48,316 nucleotides of DNA from Lachnospiraceae bacterium (lineage in GTDB: Bacteria; Bacillota; Clostridia; Lachnospirales; Lachnospiraceae): the NCBI GenBank assembly GCA_029062885.1, contig JAIDPH010000347.1, positions 1 through 48,316 of the forward strand, written 5' to 3'. The notes below the pieces were generated by a model. It saw only the letters and a list, made by a program, of their open reading frames with translations. It was not told the DNA's origin and made no database searches. Position numbers and translations under genes: made by a program. Below are positions 14,002 through 22,929 of this stretch, piece after piece; within the stretch, counting starts at the first letter, position 1; each line of letters begins with the position of its first letter.

Positions 14002-15345
14002 TAGAATGTTTTGTATTAGCTCCGCTAATTTTTTGGCTTCGTCCTCTATCATATTTTTATCCTTACCTTCAATCATAACACGGACAAGCGGCTCTGTTCC
14101 GGATGGTCTGATTAAAACACGCCCTGTTCCGGCGAACTTTTTATTAAGCTCCTCTATAGCATCCGCAATCTCCGGATAATCCATATATTTTTCTTTTTTA
14201 TGATTCGGGACTTTTGCATTAACAAGCGCCTGTGGCAGAACTTCCATAACCTTTGACAGCTCGGACAACGGCTTCTTTGTATCTACGATAACCTGTAGCA
14301 GATGCAGTGCGCTTAAGAGTCCGTCACCTGTTGTATTTTCATCTAAGAAAATAACATGACCCGACTGCTCGCCACCCAGACTTGCGCCAATCTCACGCAT
14401 TCTTTCCAACACATATCTGTCGCCTACTTTAGTCTGTTCTATATGAATGTTGTTCTTTTCTCCCATAATGAAAAATCCAAGGTTGCTCATAACAGTTGCA
14501 ACAATCGTATCATTTTTAAGTTTTCCGTGATTTTTCATATAGAGACCGACTATTGCCATAATCTGGTCGCCATCTACCACTTTCCCCGACTCGTCTACTG
14601 CTAACAGTCTATCCGCATCACCGTCAAAAGCAAGTCCTAAGTCAGCCTTCTCATACACGACTCTTGCCTGCAGTTCATTCATATGTGTAGAGCCACAGTT
14701 AGCATTAATATTAGTCCCATCCGGATTGTTATGTATGGCTACCACTTCTGCCCCGAGTTCCTTCAGCGTTTCCACTGAGGTATAGAAAGAAGCGCCTTCC
14801 GCACAATCAACAACAATTTTCATTCCCTGCAGTTCCACTTTTACCGACTGCATCGCGTGGTTTATGTACTCTTCTCTTGCATCTGTTCGGTATTTAATCT
14901 TTCCTACTCCTGCGCCGATAGGGAACTTAATATCCGACAGTCCGTTGCGTATAAGCGCCTCTATCTCGTCCTCCAGAGAGTCAGGAAGTTTATAACCGCT
15001 TCCGTCAAAAAATTTGATTCCGTTAAATTCCACTGTATTATGGGAAGCTGATATTACAACACCTGCATCCACTTTATATTTTCTCGTCAGATATGCAACT
15101 GCCGGCGTAGGGACAATCCCTACATAGACTGCATTCGCGCCTACAGAACATGCTCCTGCCATCAAAGCATTAGCTAACATATCTCCTGAAATTCTGGTAT
15201 CACACCCCACCATTATAGTAGGCTTATGCTTGTTCTCTCTGGAAAGCACATAGGCTCCCGCCTGCCCCAACTGCATGGCAAGCTGCGGGGTCAATTCCTC
15301 ATTAGCAATTCCTCTGACGCCATCTGTACCAAACAATCTACCCAT
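13996..15345 (-). CDS. glmM: Phosphoglucosamine mutase
   Basis: 449 aa, full length. It interconverts glucosamine-6-P and glucosamine-1-P for UDP-GlcNAc and peptidoglycan synthesis. The N-terminus MGRLFGTDGVRGIAN is diagnostic; the phosphoserine loop is VVISASHN near residue 100; the metal loop is DGDADR; the C-terminal phosphate-binding loop is RPSGTEPLVRV. It is the last gene of cdaA-cdaR-glmM. In B. subtilis and Lactococcus GlmM binds CdaA and lowers c-di-AMP synthesis, which links cell-wall supply to the second messenger. Confidence 0.98.
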   Translation of the reverse strand: MGRLFGTDGVRGIANEELTPQLAMQLGQAGAYVLSRENKHKPTIMVGCDTRISGDMLANALMAGACSVGANAVYVGIVPTPAVAYLTRKYKVDAGVVISASHNTVEFNGIKFFDGSGYKLPDSLEDEIEALIRNGLSDIKFPIGAGVGKIKYRTDAREEYINHAMQSVKVELQGMKIVVDCAEGASFYTSVETLKELGAEVVAIHNNPDGTNINANCGSTHMNELQARVVYEKADLGLAFDGDADRLLAVDESGKVVDGDQIMAIVGLYMKNHGKLKNDTIVATVMSNLGFFIMGEKNNIHIEQTKVGDRYVLERMREIGASLGGEQSGHVIFLDENTTGDGLLSALHLLQVIVDTKKPLSELSKVMEVLPQALVNAKVPNHKKEKYMDYPEIADAIEELNKKFAGTGRVLIRPSGTEPLVRVMIEGKDKNMIEDEAKKLAELIQNILL

Positions 15346-15391
15346 ATCGTAAAACTGCTCCTTTCCAAGTCTGCAATTTTTTAATCCAATC

Positions 15392-16675
15392 CTACTCTTC
15401 TTCCACTTCTGTCACATTAACTTCCACTCTGACAGGTTCCTTTAATGGCACTGTTTCATCCAGATTAAAGACCAACTCCATCATATAAGCACCTTCGCTT
15501 ATATTTTCCATACCTCTGCTTTCCATGTAAGCCGTTACATCCACTGCAGCTATAATAGCGTTTGTGTCCACAGCTTCTATATCCCGAGCCAGACCGACTA
15601 ATGTCAGTGAATAAGTGTCTGACTCTTCTGTAATTTTGGCTTCATAGCCTTCCGGTACATTGATTATGTGTATTCTGTTTACAGGCATTATCACAGGCAG
15701 TTCAATCTCCTGTTCGACGGTAACAGTCACCTGAATTCTTCCCTGGAAGCCTTCCTCTGCCAGTATCACACCGTCCGGAAGATAATCATTCAAGTTAATA
15801 GTTTTATCAAGACTTTCCACAGCGCCTGAGATATCCAGCACAGTATCCGGAATATCAATAGAGTTGATATTCTCAATTGCTTTTGCCTTTCCGGCAATTA
15901 TTACGCTGTCTTTGGTTGAAATCACCTCACCAGTAGCCTGATATCCTCTGGCAGGAGTTCCTGTTATATTCAGATTAATGGGTATTGTTTTAGTCTGAAG
16001 AATATCCACATTAACCCGCACTTTATTAATGTTTTTAACAATGCTGCTTGATATAATTTCATTGTCATTCTCATCATACAGATGTACTACCGCATCTGTA
16101 TCGATATTGCTTGTAAATCCGGAAACATTCACAGTTACCGAAGCCCGCTTTATCTGCGATATAATTGATTCCGGTCCGGTTATCTCTACTAAGTTCTGCT
16201 CTGTAGTGATATCGCCTCTTATATATCCATCTTTTACCGTACCTGTCGTACTGGTTCTGAGCGGCAGAGTCTTAGTCATCTTATTTTCAATATTAAGCTT
16301 TACGCTGTCTATATTCCCCGTAATGCTTTCCAGTTTGTCATTGTACTTATTCGTTGAAAGTCTGATCGTTATTGTATTCAGGCTCGTCAAATCGTTCATA
16401 TCTGCAACCGCTACTATATTGTTTTCATCCAATAAATCAATTATGGAGCGTTTCGCTGATATTGTAACTACATCTATGACATCGGTATTATCCAATACCT
16501 CATATATCTGTCCGTTGTTTGTAATCAAATCCGCGTTCTGGATTTGAACTGGCACGTTATATACCCTGAATGTTCCGACAGGATCATTGATATTCGTAAC
16601 AATAAGCCATAGAATAGCAGCAAAAATGAAAGAACCTAGCTTAAGTCCCCAGTTTCTGGTCAATTTATTCTTCAT
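15392..16675 (-). CDS. cdaR: CdaA regulatory protein CdaR (YbbR repeats)
   Basis: 427 aa. One N-terminal membrane anchor (LGSFIFAAILWLIVTNI) is followed by extracellular YbbR-like repeats (about four, for example VEITGPESIISQIKRASVTVNVSG). CdaR binds CdaA and modulates diadenylate cyclase activity. The start is ATG 16675, 7 nt after AGG and overlapping the cdaA stop by 11 nt, which suggests translational coupling; the ORF-track start is too far upstream. Confidence 0.95.
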   Translation of the reverse strand: MKNKLTRNWGLKLGSFIFAAILWLIVTNINDPVGTFRVYNVPVQIQNADLITNNGQIYEVLDNTDVIDVVTISAKRSIIDLLDENNIVAVADMNDLTSLNTITIRLSTNKYNDKLESITGNIDSVKLNIENKMTKTLPLRTSTTGTVKDGYIRGDITTEQNLVEITGPESIISQIKRASVTVNVSGFTSNIDTDAVVHLYDENDNEIISSSIVKNINKVRVNVDILQTKTIPINLNITGTPARGYQATGEVISTKDSVIIAGKAKAIENINSIDIPDTVLDISGAVESLDKTINLNDYLPDGVILAEEGFQGRIQVTVTVEQEIELPVIMPVNRIHIINVPEGYEAKITEESDTYSLTLVGLARDIEAVDTNAIIAAVDVTAYMESRGMENISEGAYMMELVFNLDETVPLKEPVRVEVNVTEVEEE

Positions 16676-17534
16676 TCTTAAACCTGCCTTTCCACAACTT
16701 CCGTTTTTTCTCATCTGTCGGTCTGTTTTGAATACTGCGCAGAGTTTCTTTCAGGCGTTCGGCATCCAAGCCCCGCTGCAAGCTGCCATTATATGCAACG
16801 CTGATTTTACCTGTCTCTTCGGAAACAATAACTGTCATGGAATCTGTAGCTTCTGAAATACCAACACCTGCACGATGCCTTGTTCCAAGTTCCTTGCTTA
16901 GTCCCATATTGTCGGATAAAGGAAGATAACATGTTGCTGCAGTGATGCGGTTTTCCCTTATTATAACAGCGCCGTCATGCAATGGCGTATTATGCTCAAA
17001 AATATTAATTAAAAGCTGGCTGGATACAATACCGTCAACATCGATTCCGGTTCTTTCATATTCGCTTAACGACTGCTCATTCTGAATTACAATCAGGGCT
17101 CCTGTCTTAACTTTACCCATTTCCACAGAAGCTTTTACAATCTCGTTTATAGTACGATCCGACAACCGACCTCCGTCAGTTTTAGAAGAACTAAGTGACA
17201 AAATTGGCGTAAAGAAATTTTTTCGTCCCAGCTCTTCCAAGGCTTTCCGCAACTCAGGCTGCAATACGACAACAAGGGCAATCGCTGCAATACTGAACAA
17301 ATTCGTGACAATCCACAAAATCGTATTCATTTTGAAGAAAACCGCTATCATTAAAAAAACCGCTATAACAAAAAGGCCCTTTAAGAGCGCCCATGCTCTT
17401 GTGTTCTTAATCCAGAGCAGAATGTAATACAGTATAAAAGCAATAATCAAAATCTCTGCAACATCCGTCCAGAGTAATTTCGGCATATACAATTTAGATA
17501 AATAGTTTTTTATCAATGTATTAATCTGCTGCAT
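16665..17534 (-). CDS. cdaA: Diadenylate cyclase CdaA
   Basis: 289 aa. Three N-terminal membrane helices (VAEILIIAFILYYILLWI, LLKGLFVIAVFLMIAVFF, ILWIVTNLFSIAAIALVVVL) are followed by the DisA_N cyclase domain with the DGA motif (LHDGAVII) and RHR motif (GTRHRAGVG). It joins two ATP to c-di-AMP at the membrane. The start is ATG 17534 with GGGA 6 nt upstream; the track's GTG 17546 lacks a ribosome binding site. It stands in the conserved cdaA-cdaR-glmM order. Confidence 0.97.
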   Translation of the reverse strand: MQQINTLIKNYLSKLYMPKLLWTDVAEILIIAFILYYILLWIKNTRAWALLKGLFVIAVFLMIAVFFKMNTILWIVTNLFSIAAIALVVVLQPELRKALEELGRKNFFTPILSLSSSKTDGGRLSDRTINEIVKASVEMGKVKTGALIVIQNEQSLSEYERTGIDVDGIVSSQLLINIFEHNTPLHDGAVIIRENRITAATCYLPLSDNMGLSKELGTRHRAGVGISEATDSMTVIVSEETGKISVAYNGSLQRGLDAERLKETLRSIQNRPTDEKKRKLWKGRFKNEE

Positions 17535-17563
17535 AGTCAATCCCACAAAAATTATTTTTTTAC

Positions 17564-18511
17564 TTAGCGGGTACTTCTACCCCTTCCCTGCCGTGAAATC
17601 TGTTTTACCCTTTTCTCAGGTCTGGTCACAGTTACCTTAGGCACTGCTTTTACATAATAATAATATTCGTCATCTTCAAACTGAACCTTTTCTGCTCTGC
17701 TGTAGTCCACATGAAAAGCAAAAAACTGTAGTACTACTGTCAGAATTAATGAGATTATTGTTCCAAATATTGCTCCAAGCAGGGACACATTTGTATCAAA
17801 CATCAAATCACCCATGAAAATCACCATGATATTAACGAGAGAACCGGCTACCATTGCAATCGTCCATGCATAATCAATACTCATCCTGCGGATAAAATAA
17901 ACTAATATAATTGTAATCGCAAATGCCGCAATTGTCACAACCATCTCTTTACTGTTTAAAATTCCATCTATAATAATTCTGAATTTCGCTACCGTTTCTT
18001 CCTCCGCCATCCCGAGTAAAATGGATGCATTATCATCCACATAACGAATCATGTAGTATGAAACCACGCCACACGCTACCGACATAGCAGATGCAGGAGT
18101 TCCAACCAACCCCATGGAAAGCGGAATCACATATGGGATCTTAAGCAAAAAGCAAACCGGAGTCAGCACGACTGCCACAGTATCCTTAGGTGAAAATCTA
18201 AAATAGAGCAGAAACATCAGCAAAAATACCACTCCGATAACAACTGCACATTCCAGACTGAAAGCATACAAATGCAGCAATACAAATAACGCCGCCATAA
18301 TTACAATAAAATTCATTGGCATAAAAGAGCACATCAGAGCCACAATCAGCACAATAGAAATTTTATTGATACCCGCCCGATATCCCAGATTGGTATTTAT
18401 TAAAATCAGGGAAATAAATGCCAATAGGAATTTCAGTATAGGCGTTATATAAACCTCATATTTACTGTAAAATAATTTCATATACTGTTTTACAACAAGC
18501 AATGTCGTCAT
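17564..18511 (-). CDS. Polytopic membrane protein of unknown function in the cdaA operon
   Basis: 315 aa with about eight to nine hydrophobic helices and a basic cytoplasmic tail (KRVKQISRQGRGRSTR). A conserved-looking loop, PLSMGLVGTPASAMSVACGVVSYY, lies mid-protein. I do not recognise the family. It is 29 nt upstream of cdaA and 23 nt after a second membrane protein gene, so it is almost certainly cotranscribed with both. The ribosome binding site GAGAGGATG is well placed. A channel, transporter or envelope assembly role is possible but unsupported. Confidence 0.85.
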   Translation of the reverse strand: MTTLLVVKQYMKLFYSKYEVYITPILKFLLAFISLILINTNLGYRAGINKISIVLIVALMCSFMPMNFIVIMAALFVLLHLYAFSLECAVVIGVVFLLMFLLYFRFSPKDTVAVVLTPVCFLLKIPYVIPLSMGLVGTPASAMSVACGVVSYYMIRYVDDNASILLGMAEEETVAKFRIIIDGILNSKEMVVTIAAFAITIILVYFIRRMSIDYAWTIAMVAGSLVNIMVIFMGDLMFDTNVSLLGAIFGTIISLILTVVLQFFAFHVDYSRAEKVQFEDDEYYYYVKAVPKVTVTRPEKRVKQISRQGRGRSTR

Positions 18512-18534
18512 TTATTCATCCTCTCACAAATATG

Positions 18535-18930
18535 TTATAGTTTAGAATTACTATACATATGAGATAATTTTTTCAAATTCATATAATACAACCGCATGCT
18601 CTTACGTGCCTTACTGTAGCGATATGAAAAAACTATATATGACAGAACCGCATATCCGCCCACTGTGGCCGCATATAAATACAAAACATTCTTGCCGAAT
18701 TCCAGCAAATCCATTCCGTAGATATCTGTCATAAATATTTCAAAATCATAAAAAATATACACGGCAAAAACCACTACAAATGCAATAGTTGCACTTATAA
18801 TGGATTTCAACACTTGCCATCCAATATAATCACTGCGAAAGTAATTACCAATCGCTACATTTTTCCTGCCTGCACCGGTTTCATAAGACGCCAGCTTAGT
18901 CATCAAAATTACGCGTTCTTCATTCAGCAT
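18535..18930 (-). CDS. Small membrane protein of unknown function, 131 aa
   Basis: Two membrane helices (SIISATIAFVVVFAVYIFYDF, VLYLYAATVGGYAVLSYIVFSY) with a hydrophilic N-terminus and a basic, Tyr-rich C-terminal tail (RYSKARKSMRLYYMNLKKLSHMYSNSKL). The start ATG 18930 has TGGAG 7 nt upstream. It is placed between yvyF and the larger membrane protein gene with 20- and 23-nt gaps, so it belongs to the recD2-to-glmM unit. The family is not recognised. The two unknown membrane proteins may form a pair (inference from adjacency). Confidence 0.82.
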   Translation of the reverse strand: MLNEERVILMTKLASYETGAGRKNVAIGNYFRSDYIGWQVLKSIISATIAFVVVFAVYIFYDFEIFMTDIYGMDLLEFGKNVLYLYAATVGGYAVLSYIVFSYRYSKARKSMRLYYMNLKKLSHMYSNSKL

Positions 18931-18950
18931 GAAAAATCTCCAATCTAAAG

Positions 18951-19358
18951 CTAATTCAGGAAACGCATTTTAGGATTCTCTTTGGTATCCTTCTTAGGTG
19001 CAGGTTTTGGCGCTTCCGGCTTCTTGATACTGTTGCTTAACTGATTCGCCATTGAGTTCTTGCATTTATCGCAAAAACGTCCTGAAAGAATAGGCGTCTC
19101 ACAGTTTTCGCAAAACAGAACAAAACCCGAGCCCTCTGCTATCTCCAAACGCTCATCTCTCAGCCATTGCTGAATTTGATTCGTTGAAACATCACAAGCT
19201 TCCGCCACTTCCGGAATAGTTGAATGCTTATGTTCCTGAATGTATTTCTTTACTTCCTGAAACTTTTCCTCCAGAGCTTCCCTACACTGCATGCAGATTG
19301 GCGGCCCTGAAACATAATTAAAAATCTTCCCACATTTCCTACAATTTCTTACGTTCAT
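18951..19358 (-). CDS. yvyF: Flagellar-operon protein YvyF-like (TIGR03826 type)
   Basis: 135 aa. An N-terminal zinc-ribbon (CRKCGKIFNYVSGPPICMQC) is followed by an HTH-like segment (IPEVAEACDVSTNQIQQWLRDE), a second zinc-ribbon (CENCETPILSGRFCDKC) and a Pro/Lys-rich tail. This matches YvyF, which in B. subtilis lies between comFC and flgM. The adjacent comFC supports the call. The molecular role is not well defined; flagellar gene regulation has been suggested. Confidence 0.88.
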   Translation of the reverse strand: MNVRNCRKCGKIFNYVSGPPICMQCREALEEKFQEVKKYIQEHKHSTIPEVAEACDVSTNQIQQWLRDERLEIAEGSGFVLFCENCETPILSGRFCDKCKNSMANQLSNSIKKPEAPKPAPKKDTKENPKMRFLN

Positions 19359-19373
19359 AATAATACCTCCTGT

Positions 19374-20102
19374 TTATATTCCATTTCCTATTGCCAGTGC
19401 AACAAAATAAATACGCTTAATTCCTGCCCTGCGCATCTCGTATGCCATGGCATCAATTGTACTTCCTGTTGTATAAATATCATCAACTATTATAATCGTA
19501 TTTAATTTTACATCATTACGGCAAATTTTAAAAGCCCTTTTCAAATTATTTTGCCTTTCTACCGCAGATAAATCTTTCATAGGGACCGTTTTACGCACTC
19601 TTTTTATCAGATTTGTCTCTACCGGTATATTTAATCGCCTGCCCAGCTCTCTCGCAATCAGTTCCGCCTGATTGTATCCCCTCTGTCTTTTCTTGGAGTC
19701 ATGAATCGGAACAGGCACTAGCGCATCAGGCTTTAATTCCGTTATCCTTCTGCCAAGAACAGCCGCCAGCCTCTCCCCGTAATATACTGCATATTCCTGT
19801 CTTCCACGATACTTAAAGCGATAGATAGACTCAGCCATACTTGGATATGTAAAAAGCGCCATCCCCCTGTCATAGCTATGCTCTTTGCACGCACAGTCGT
19901 GGCAGAAAATCGCCCTTTTATCATTCAGCTCTTTTCCGCACTTACTACAGCACGGTGCTTTTACGTATTTAATTTTCTTCGTACACTCCTCACAGATGAG
20001 GTTTCCGAAAGGCTTTACCGCCTTGTCACAGACAGGACATCTTCTTGGATAAATCAAATCCAGAAGCATCCCACAGAAGAACTTGAAAGGATTTTCCTTC
20101 AT
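19374..20102 (-). CDS. comFC: ComFC-family double-zinc-ribbon phosphoribosyltransferase protein
   Basis: 242 aa. N-terminal Cys clusters (CPVCDK, CEEC, CSKCG, CHDCAC) form zinc ribbons, and a PRTase fold follows with the PRPP loop IIIVDDIYTTGST near residue 205. ComF proteins are needed for uptake of single-stranded DNA in transformation. The upstream DEAD-box partner ComFA is absent, as in many clostridia; recD2 sits in its place. The ribosome binding site (AGGAGAG) is 12 nt from the ATG. Confidence 0.94.
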   Translation of the reverse strand: MKENPFKFFCGMLLDLIYPRRCPVCDKAVKPFGNLICEECTKKIKYVKAPCCSKCGKELNDKRAIFCHDCACKEHSYDRGMALFTYPSMAESIYRFKYRGRQEYAVYYGERLAAVLGRRITELKPDALVPVPIHDSKKRQRGYNQAELIARELGRRLNIPVETNLIKRVRKTVPMKDLSAVERQNNLKRAFKICRNDVKLNTIIIVDDIYTTGSTIDAMAYEMRRAGIKRIYFVALAIGNGI

Positions 20103-20119
20103 TCGTAAAATTTACTCTC

Positions 20120-22360
20120 CTATAATATTTCCTTAATTCTATCAGACAGCCCGCTATAGCGCCTGTTCTGATTGATATTGTCAATCATTTCCTGTAATGT
20201 TTCACTGCTTCCCAAAATCGTAACACAATTTCTGGCCCTTGTAACCCCTGTATATAACAAATTTCTGTTAAAAAGCATCCTCGGTCCGGAAAGCAGCGGC
20301 ATGACAACCGCCGGATACTCGCTTCCCTGAGATTTGTGTATGGTAATTGCATATGCAAGCTCTATCTCGTCTAACTGTAAAAACTGATAGGTCACTCTCC
20401 TGTGCTCATCATATTCCACGACTACACTGTGAGTATATTCATTAATTTCCACAATCATGCCAATATCACCATTGAAAACGCCCATGCCTTTATCAATCGG
20501 TATCCCATAACTGCTTATGACTTCCCATTCCAACTGGTAATTATTTTTTATCTGCATTACCTTGTCTTTTTCCCTATACAATGTATCGCCGCTCAAATAT
20601 TCCTTCTTCTTCTCAGACGGAGGATTCAAATATTTCTGCAAAATACCATTTAACACCTCTACACCGAGTTTTCCCTTGCGCATCGGCGTTAATACCTGAA
20701 TATCGTAAGGCTGTGCTCCTACATAGGGCGGAAGTTTCTCCAGAATCAACTGAATCATATGCTTATAAATGACATTTACATCATTTCTTTTCAAAAAGAA
20801 AAAATCCTTGCTTTTATTATCCAGTGGAATATGCTGCCCTGCATTAATCCGATGTGCATTTAAAACTATGTCGCTTTCTTTTGCCTGCCTGAAAATTTTC
20901 TCCAAAATCACTACCGGAAAATGTTCACTTTCCATCAAATCCTGCAAAACCTGTCCCGGTCCGACAGAAGGAAGCTGATTCGCATCACCCACCATTATAA
21001 GCCGCGTTCCGATCGATACAGCCCTTAGCAGCGATTGAAAAAGGAAAATATCCACCATAGACATCTCATCTATGATAATCACATCTGCCTCAAGCGGGTT
21101 CTCTTCATTCTTTTCAAAGCGCGCCAAATTGTGTCCTTCTGTTACTGCTCCATTCAGTTCCAGCAATCTGTGTATAGTTCTTGCCTCATATCCCGTGGTC
21201 TCTGTCATTCTTTTAGCCGCTCGCCCGGTTGGCGCAGCCAAAAAGATATCCATTTCCTCAGACATAAAGTACCGGATAATCATATTAATAGTGGTCGTTT
21301 TACCTGTGCCCGGCCCGCCGGACAATATCACGATGCCATTTTTGACGCTCTCATAAACCGCTTTTTTCTGAAGCTCATCCAACTCTATATTAAGTTCCTT
21401 TTCCAGAGCCTCTATTTTTTGTTCAATTTTATGTTCTTCGGATGAAAGATAATCTCCGTCATGAACGGATATGTTCAAATCATGCAGCATTCGTGCACAG
21501 TTAAGTTCGGCATAATAGTAAGACGCGGCATATATTTTTCTGCCGGATTCATCCTTCCCCGGTATTTTTATAACTATTTTTTTATCCATCGCAAGGTTCT
21601 GAATTTGGGGTTCCATATATGATTCATCTAACCCCAAAAGTTCTCCGGCCTTTTTTTTCAGAATATCCTCCGGCAGGTAGCAGTTTCCTTCTGCGCCGGC
21701 CTGCAGCAATGTATATAGCAGACCACTCCGAATACGGTAATCGGAATCAATATGAATACCTATTCTTTCAGCAATACCGTCTGCAATCTTAAAACCAATA
21801 CCGTCAATATCTTCCGCAAGCTGATAAGGATTCTCCTTCATAATACCGTAGAGATTCATGCCGTAAGCCTCATAAATACGAATAGCCAACACACCTGAAA
21901 TACCATACTTTTGAAGAAAAGTCATAGCTTCCCTTGCGTCTCTTTTTTCATATACCTGTATCGCTATCTCTTTTGCTTTCCGCTCACTTATCCCTTTTAC
22001 TTCCGCAAGCCTCTCCGGCTCTTCTTCAATAATACGAAAAGTATCATTCCCGAATTTCTTAACGATTCTGGCCGCAAGCGCTTCACCCACGCCTTTTATA
22101 GTTCCCGAGCCAAGATAACGCTCCATACTTACAGCATCATCCGGTTCTACAATTCTATACTGTTCAACTTTAAATTGTTCACCATAAACCGGATGCGATG
22201 TGTAATCACCTTCCGCCTCTATTGTTTCTCCCTGCTCTATTGTCTGAAATCCTCCAACGCAAGTTACGATTTTCCCCTCGGCTATCAATTCAAAAACAGT
22301 GTATCCGTTATCCGTATTCCGGTATATTATATGTTCAATATATCCTCGTATTTTTTCCAT
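20120..22360 (-). CDS. recD2: RecD2-type ATP-dependent 5'-3' DNA helicase
   Basis: 746 aa. An N-terminal OB-like domain and helix-hairpin-helix region (GTIKGVGEALAARIV, VKGISERKAKEIA) precede a superfamily 1B helicase. Walker A is LSGGPGTGKTT near residue 345; Walker B is IIDEMSMVD; the late motifs are ITIHKSQGSEYP and YTGVTRARN. RecD2 works without RecBC in replication-fork and mismatch repair. ATG 22360 is preferred to the GTG at 22396, which has no ribosome binding site, but the site before 22360 is also weak. It is the first gene of the unit running to glmM. Confidence 0.95.
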   Translation of the reverse strand: MEKIRGYIEHIIYRNTDNGYTVFELIAEGKIVTCVGGFQTIEQGETIEAEGDYTSHPVYGEQFKVEQYRIVEPDDAVSMERYLGSGTIKGVGEALAARIVKKFGNDTFRIIEEEPERLAEVKGISERKAKEIAIQVYEKRDAREAMTFLQKYGISGVLAIRIYEAYGMNLYGIMKENPYQLAEDIDGIGFKIADGIAERIGIHIDSDYRIRSGLLYTLLQAGAEGNCYLPEDILKKKAGELLGLDESYMEPQIQNLAMDKKIVIKIPGKDESGRKIYAASYYYAELNCARMLHDLNISVHDGDYLSSEEHKIEQKIEALEKELNIELDELQKKAVYESVKNGIVILSGGPGTGKTTTINMIIRYFMSEEMDIFLAAPTGRAAKRMTETTGYEARTIHRLLELNGAVTEGHNLARFEKNEENPLEADVIIIDEMSMVDIFLFQSLLRAVSIGTRLIMVGDANQLPSVGPGQVLQDLMESEHFPVVILEKIFRQAKESDIVLNAHRINAGQHIPLDNKSKDFFFLKRNDVNVIYKHMIQLILEKLPPYVGAQPYDIQVLTPMRKGKLGVEVLNGILQKYLNPPSEKKKEYLSGDTLYREKDKVMQIKNNYQLEWEVISSYGIPIDKGMGVFNGDIGMIVEINEYTHSVVVEYDEHRRVTYQFLQLDEIELAYAITIHKSQGSEYPAVVMPLLSGPRMLFNRNLLYTGVTRARNCVTILGSSETLQEMIDNINQNRRYSGLSDRIKEIL

Positions 22361-22407
22361 AAGTAATTCACTAACCTTGCCGGATATCTTCCTCACAATC
22401 TTGCTTT

Positions 22408-22436
22408 ATTTTATCATACCTTTTCATAATATGCAA
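22408..22436 (-). promoter_or_regulatory. Promoter of the recD2-comFC-...-glmM unit
   Basis: On the minus strand TTGCAT (22431-22436), a 17-nt spacer and TAAAAT (22408-22413), with a TGn extension. It lies between recD2 and the flgJ-type gene. Confidence 0.6.
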
Positions 22437-22466
22437 ACAAGCTGCCATAACCGGCAGCCTGCTTTA
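22436..22466 (-). terminator. Terminator after the flagellar rod gene unit
   Basis: GCTGCC / GGCAGC (22441-22446 and 22453-22458) with a 6-nt loop, followed on the minus strand by TTGTTTGC. It is short with a weak T-tract, and it ends at the recD2 promoter. Confidence 0.6.
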
Positions 22467-22473
22467 TAAATTT

Positions 22474-22872
22474 TTATTCAACGTTTTCAGCTTTTAAATC
22501 TGACGGAGTAACCGGATTAATATTCCTTTTCATCTGCTCATATAGCATTTGTGAAAGTGAATTAGGTCCTCCCTCTTCAGATGTTATCTGCTTGGCAATT
22601 TCCTGAAATGCGCTATCTTTAAAATAGCTCGTCATATTGCTCGCATAACCGTCTTCTTCATCGTCATCACCAAACACTTTGGTTGTTTTTTCCATCCCTT
22701 TCAAAACCTGTTCCCATAAATATGCTTCAAACTGTTTACAGGCTTCAAGAAGTTCTGCATCTTCCGCATCGTTATCCGCCGCTCTATTTAACTTATTCTC
22801 CAACTCCTTAGTTGATGCTTTGTTAGCCTCTTCAAGATAGTTAGTATAATTTGATATTCCGCCAATATCCAT
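22474..22872 (-). CDS. flgJ: Rod-binding protein (FlgJ N-terminal domain)
   Basis: 132 aa with the rod-binding FlgJ_N pattern: ELLEACKQFEAYLWEQVLKGMEKTTKVFG, then FKDSAFQEIAKQITSEEGG and a Leu/Met-rich helix. It lacks the C-terminal muramidase domain of proteobacterial FlgJ. It probably caps or scaffolds rod assembly in the periplasm-like space. The ribosome binding site GGAGGG lies 9 nt upstream. It is last in mbl-flhO-flhP-flgJ. Confidence 0.88.
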   Translation of the reverse strand: MDIGGISNYTNYLEEANKASTKELENKLNRAADNDAEDAELLEACKQFEAYLWEQVLKGMEKTTKVFGDDDEEDGYASNMTSYFKDSAFQEIAKQITSEEGGPNSLSQMLYEQMKRNINPVTPSDLKAENVE

Positions 22873-22929
22873 CGTGCTTTACCCTCCGTAAAAATCCTCA
22901 GAATATATTTTCTTCAGATAATAATATTA

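Noticed and set aside
21035-21445. Plus-strand ORF of 136 aa
   Set aside because: Lies fully inside recD2 on the other strand and has no family features.
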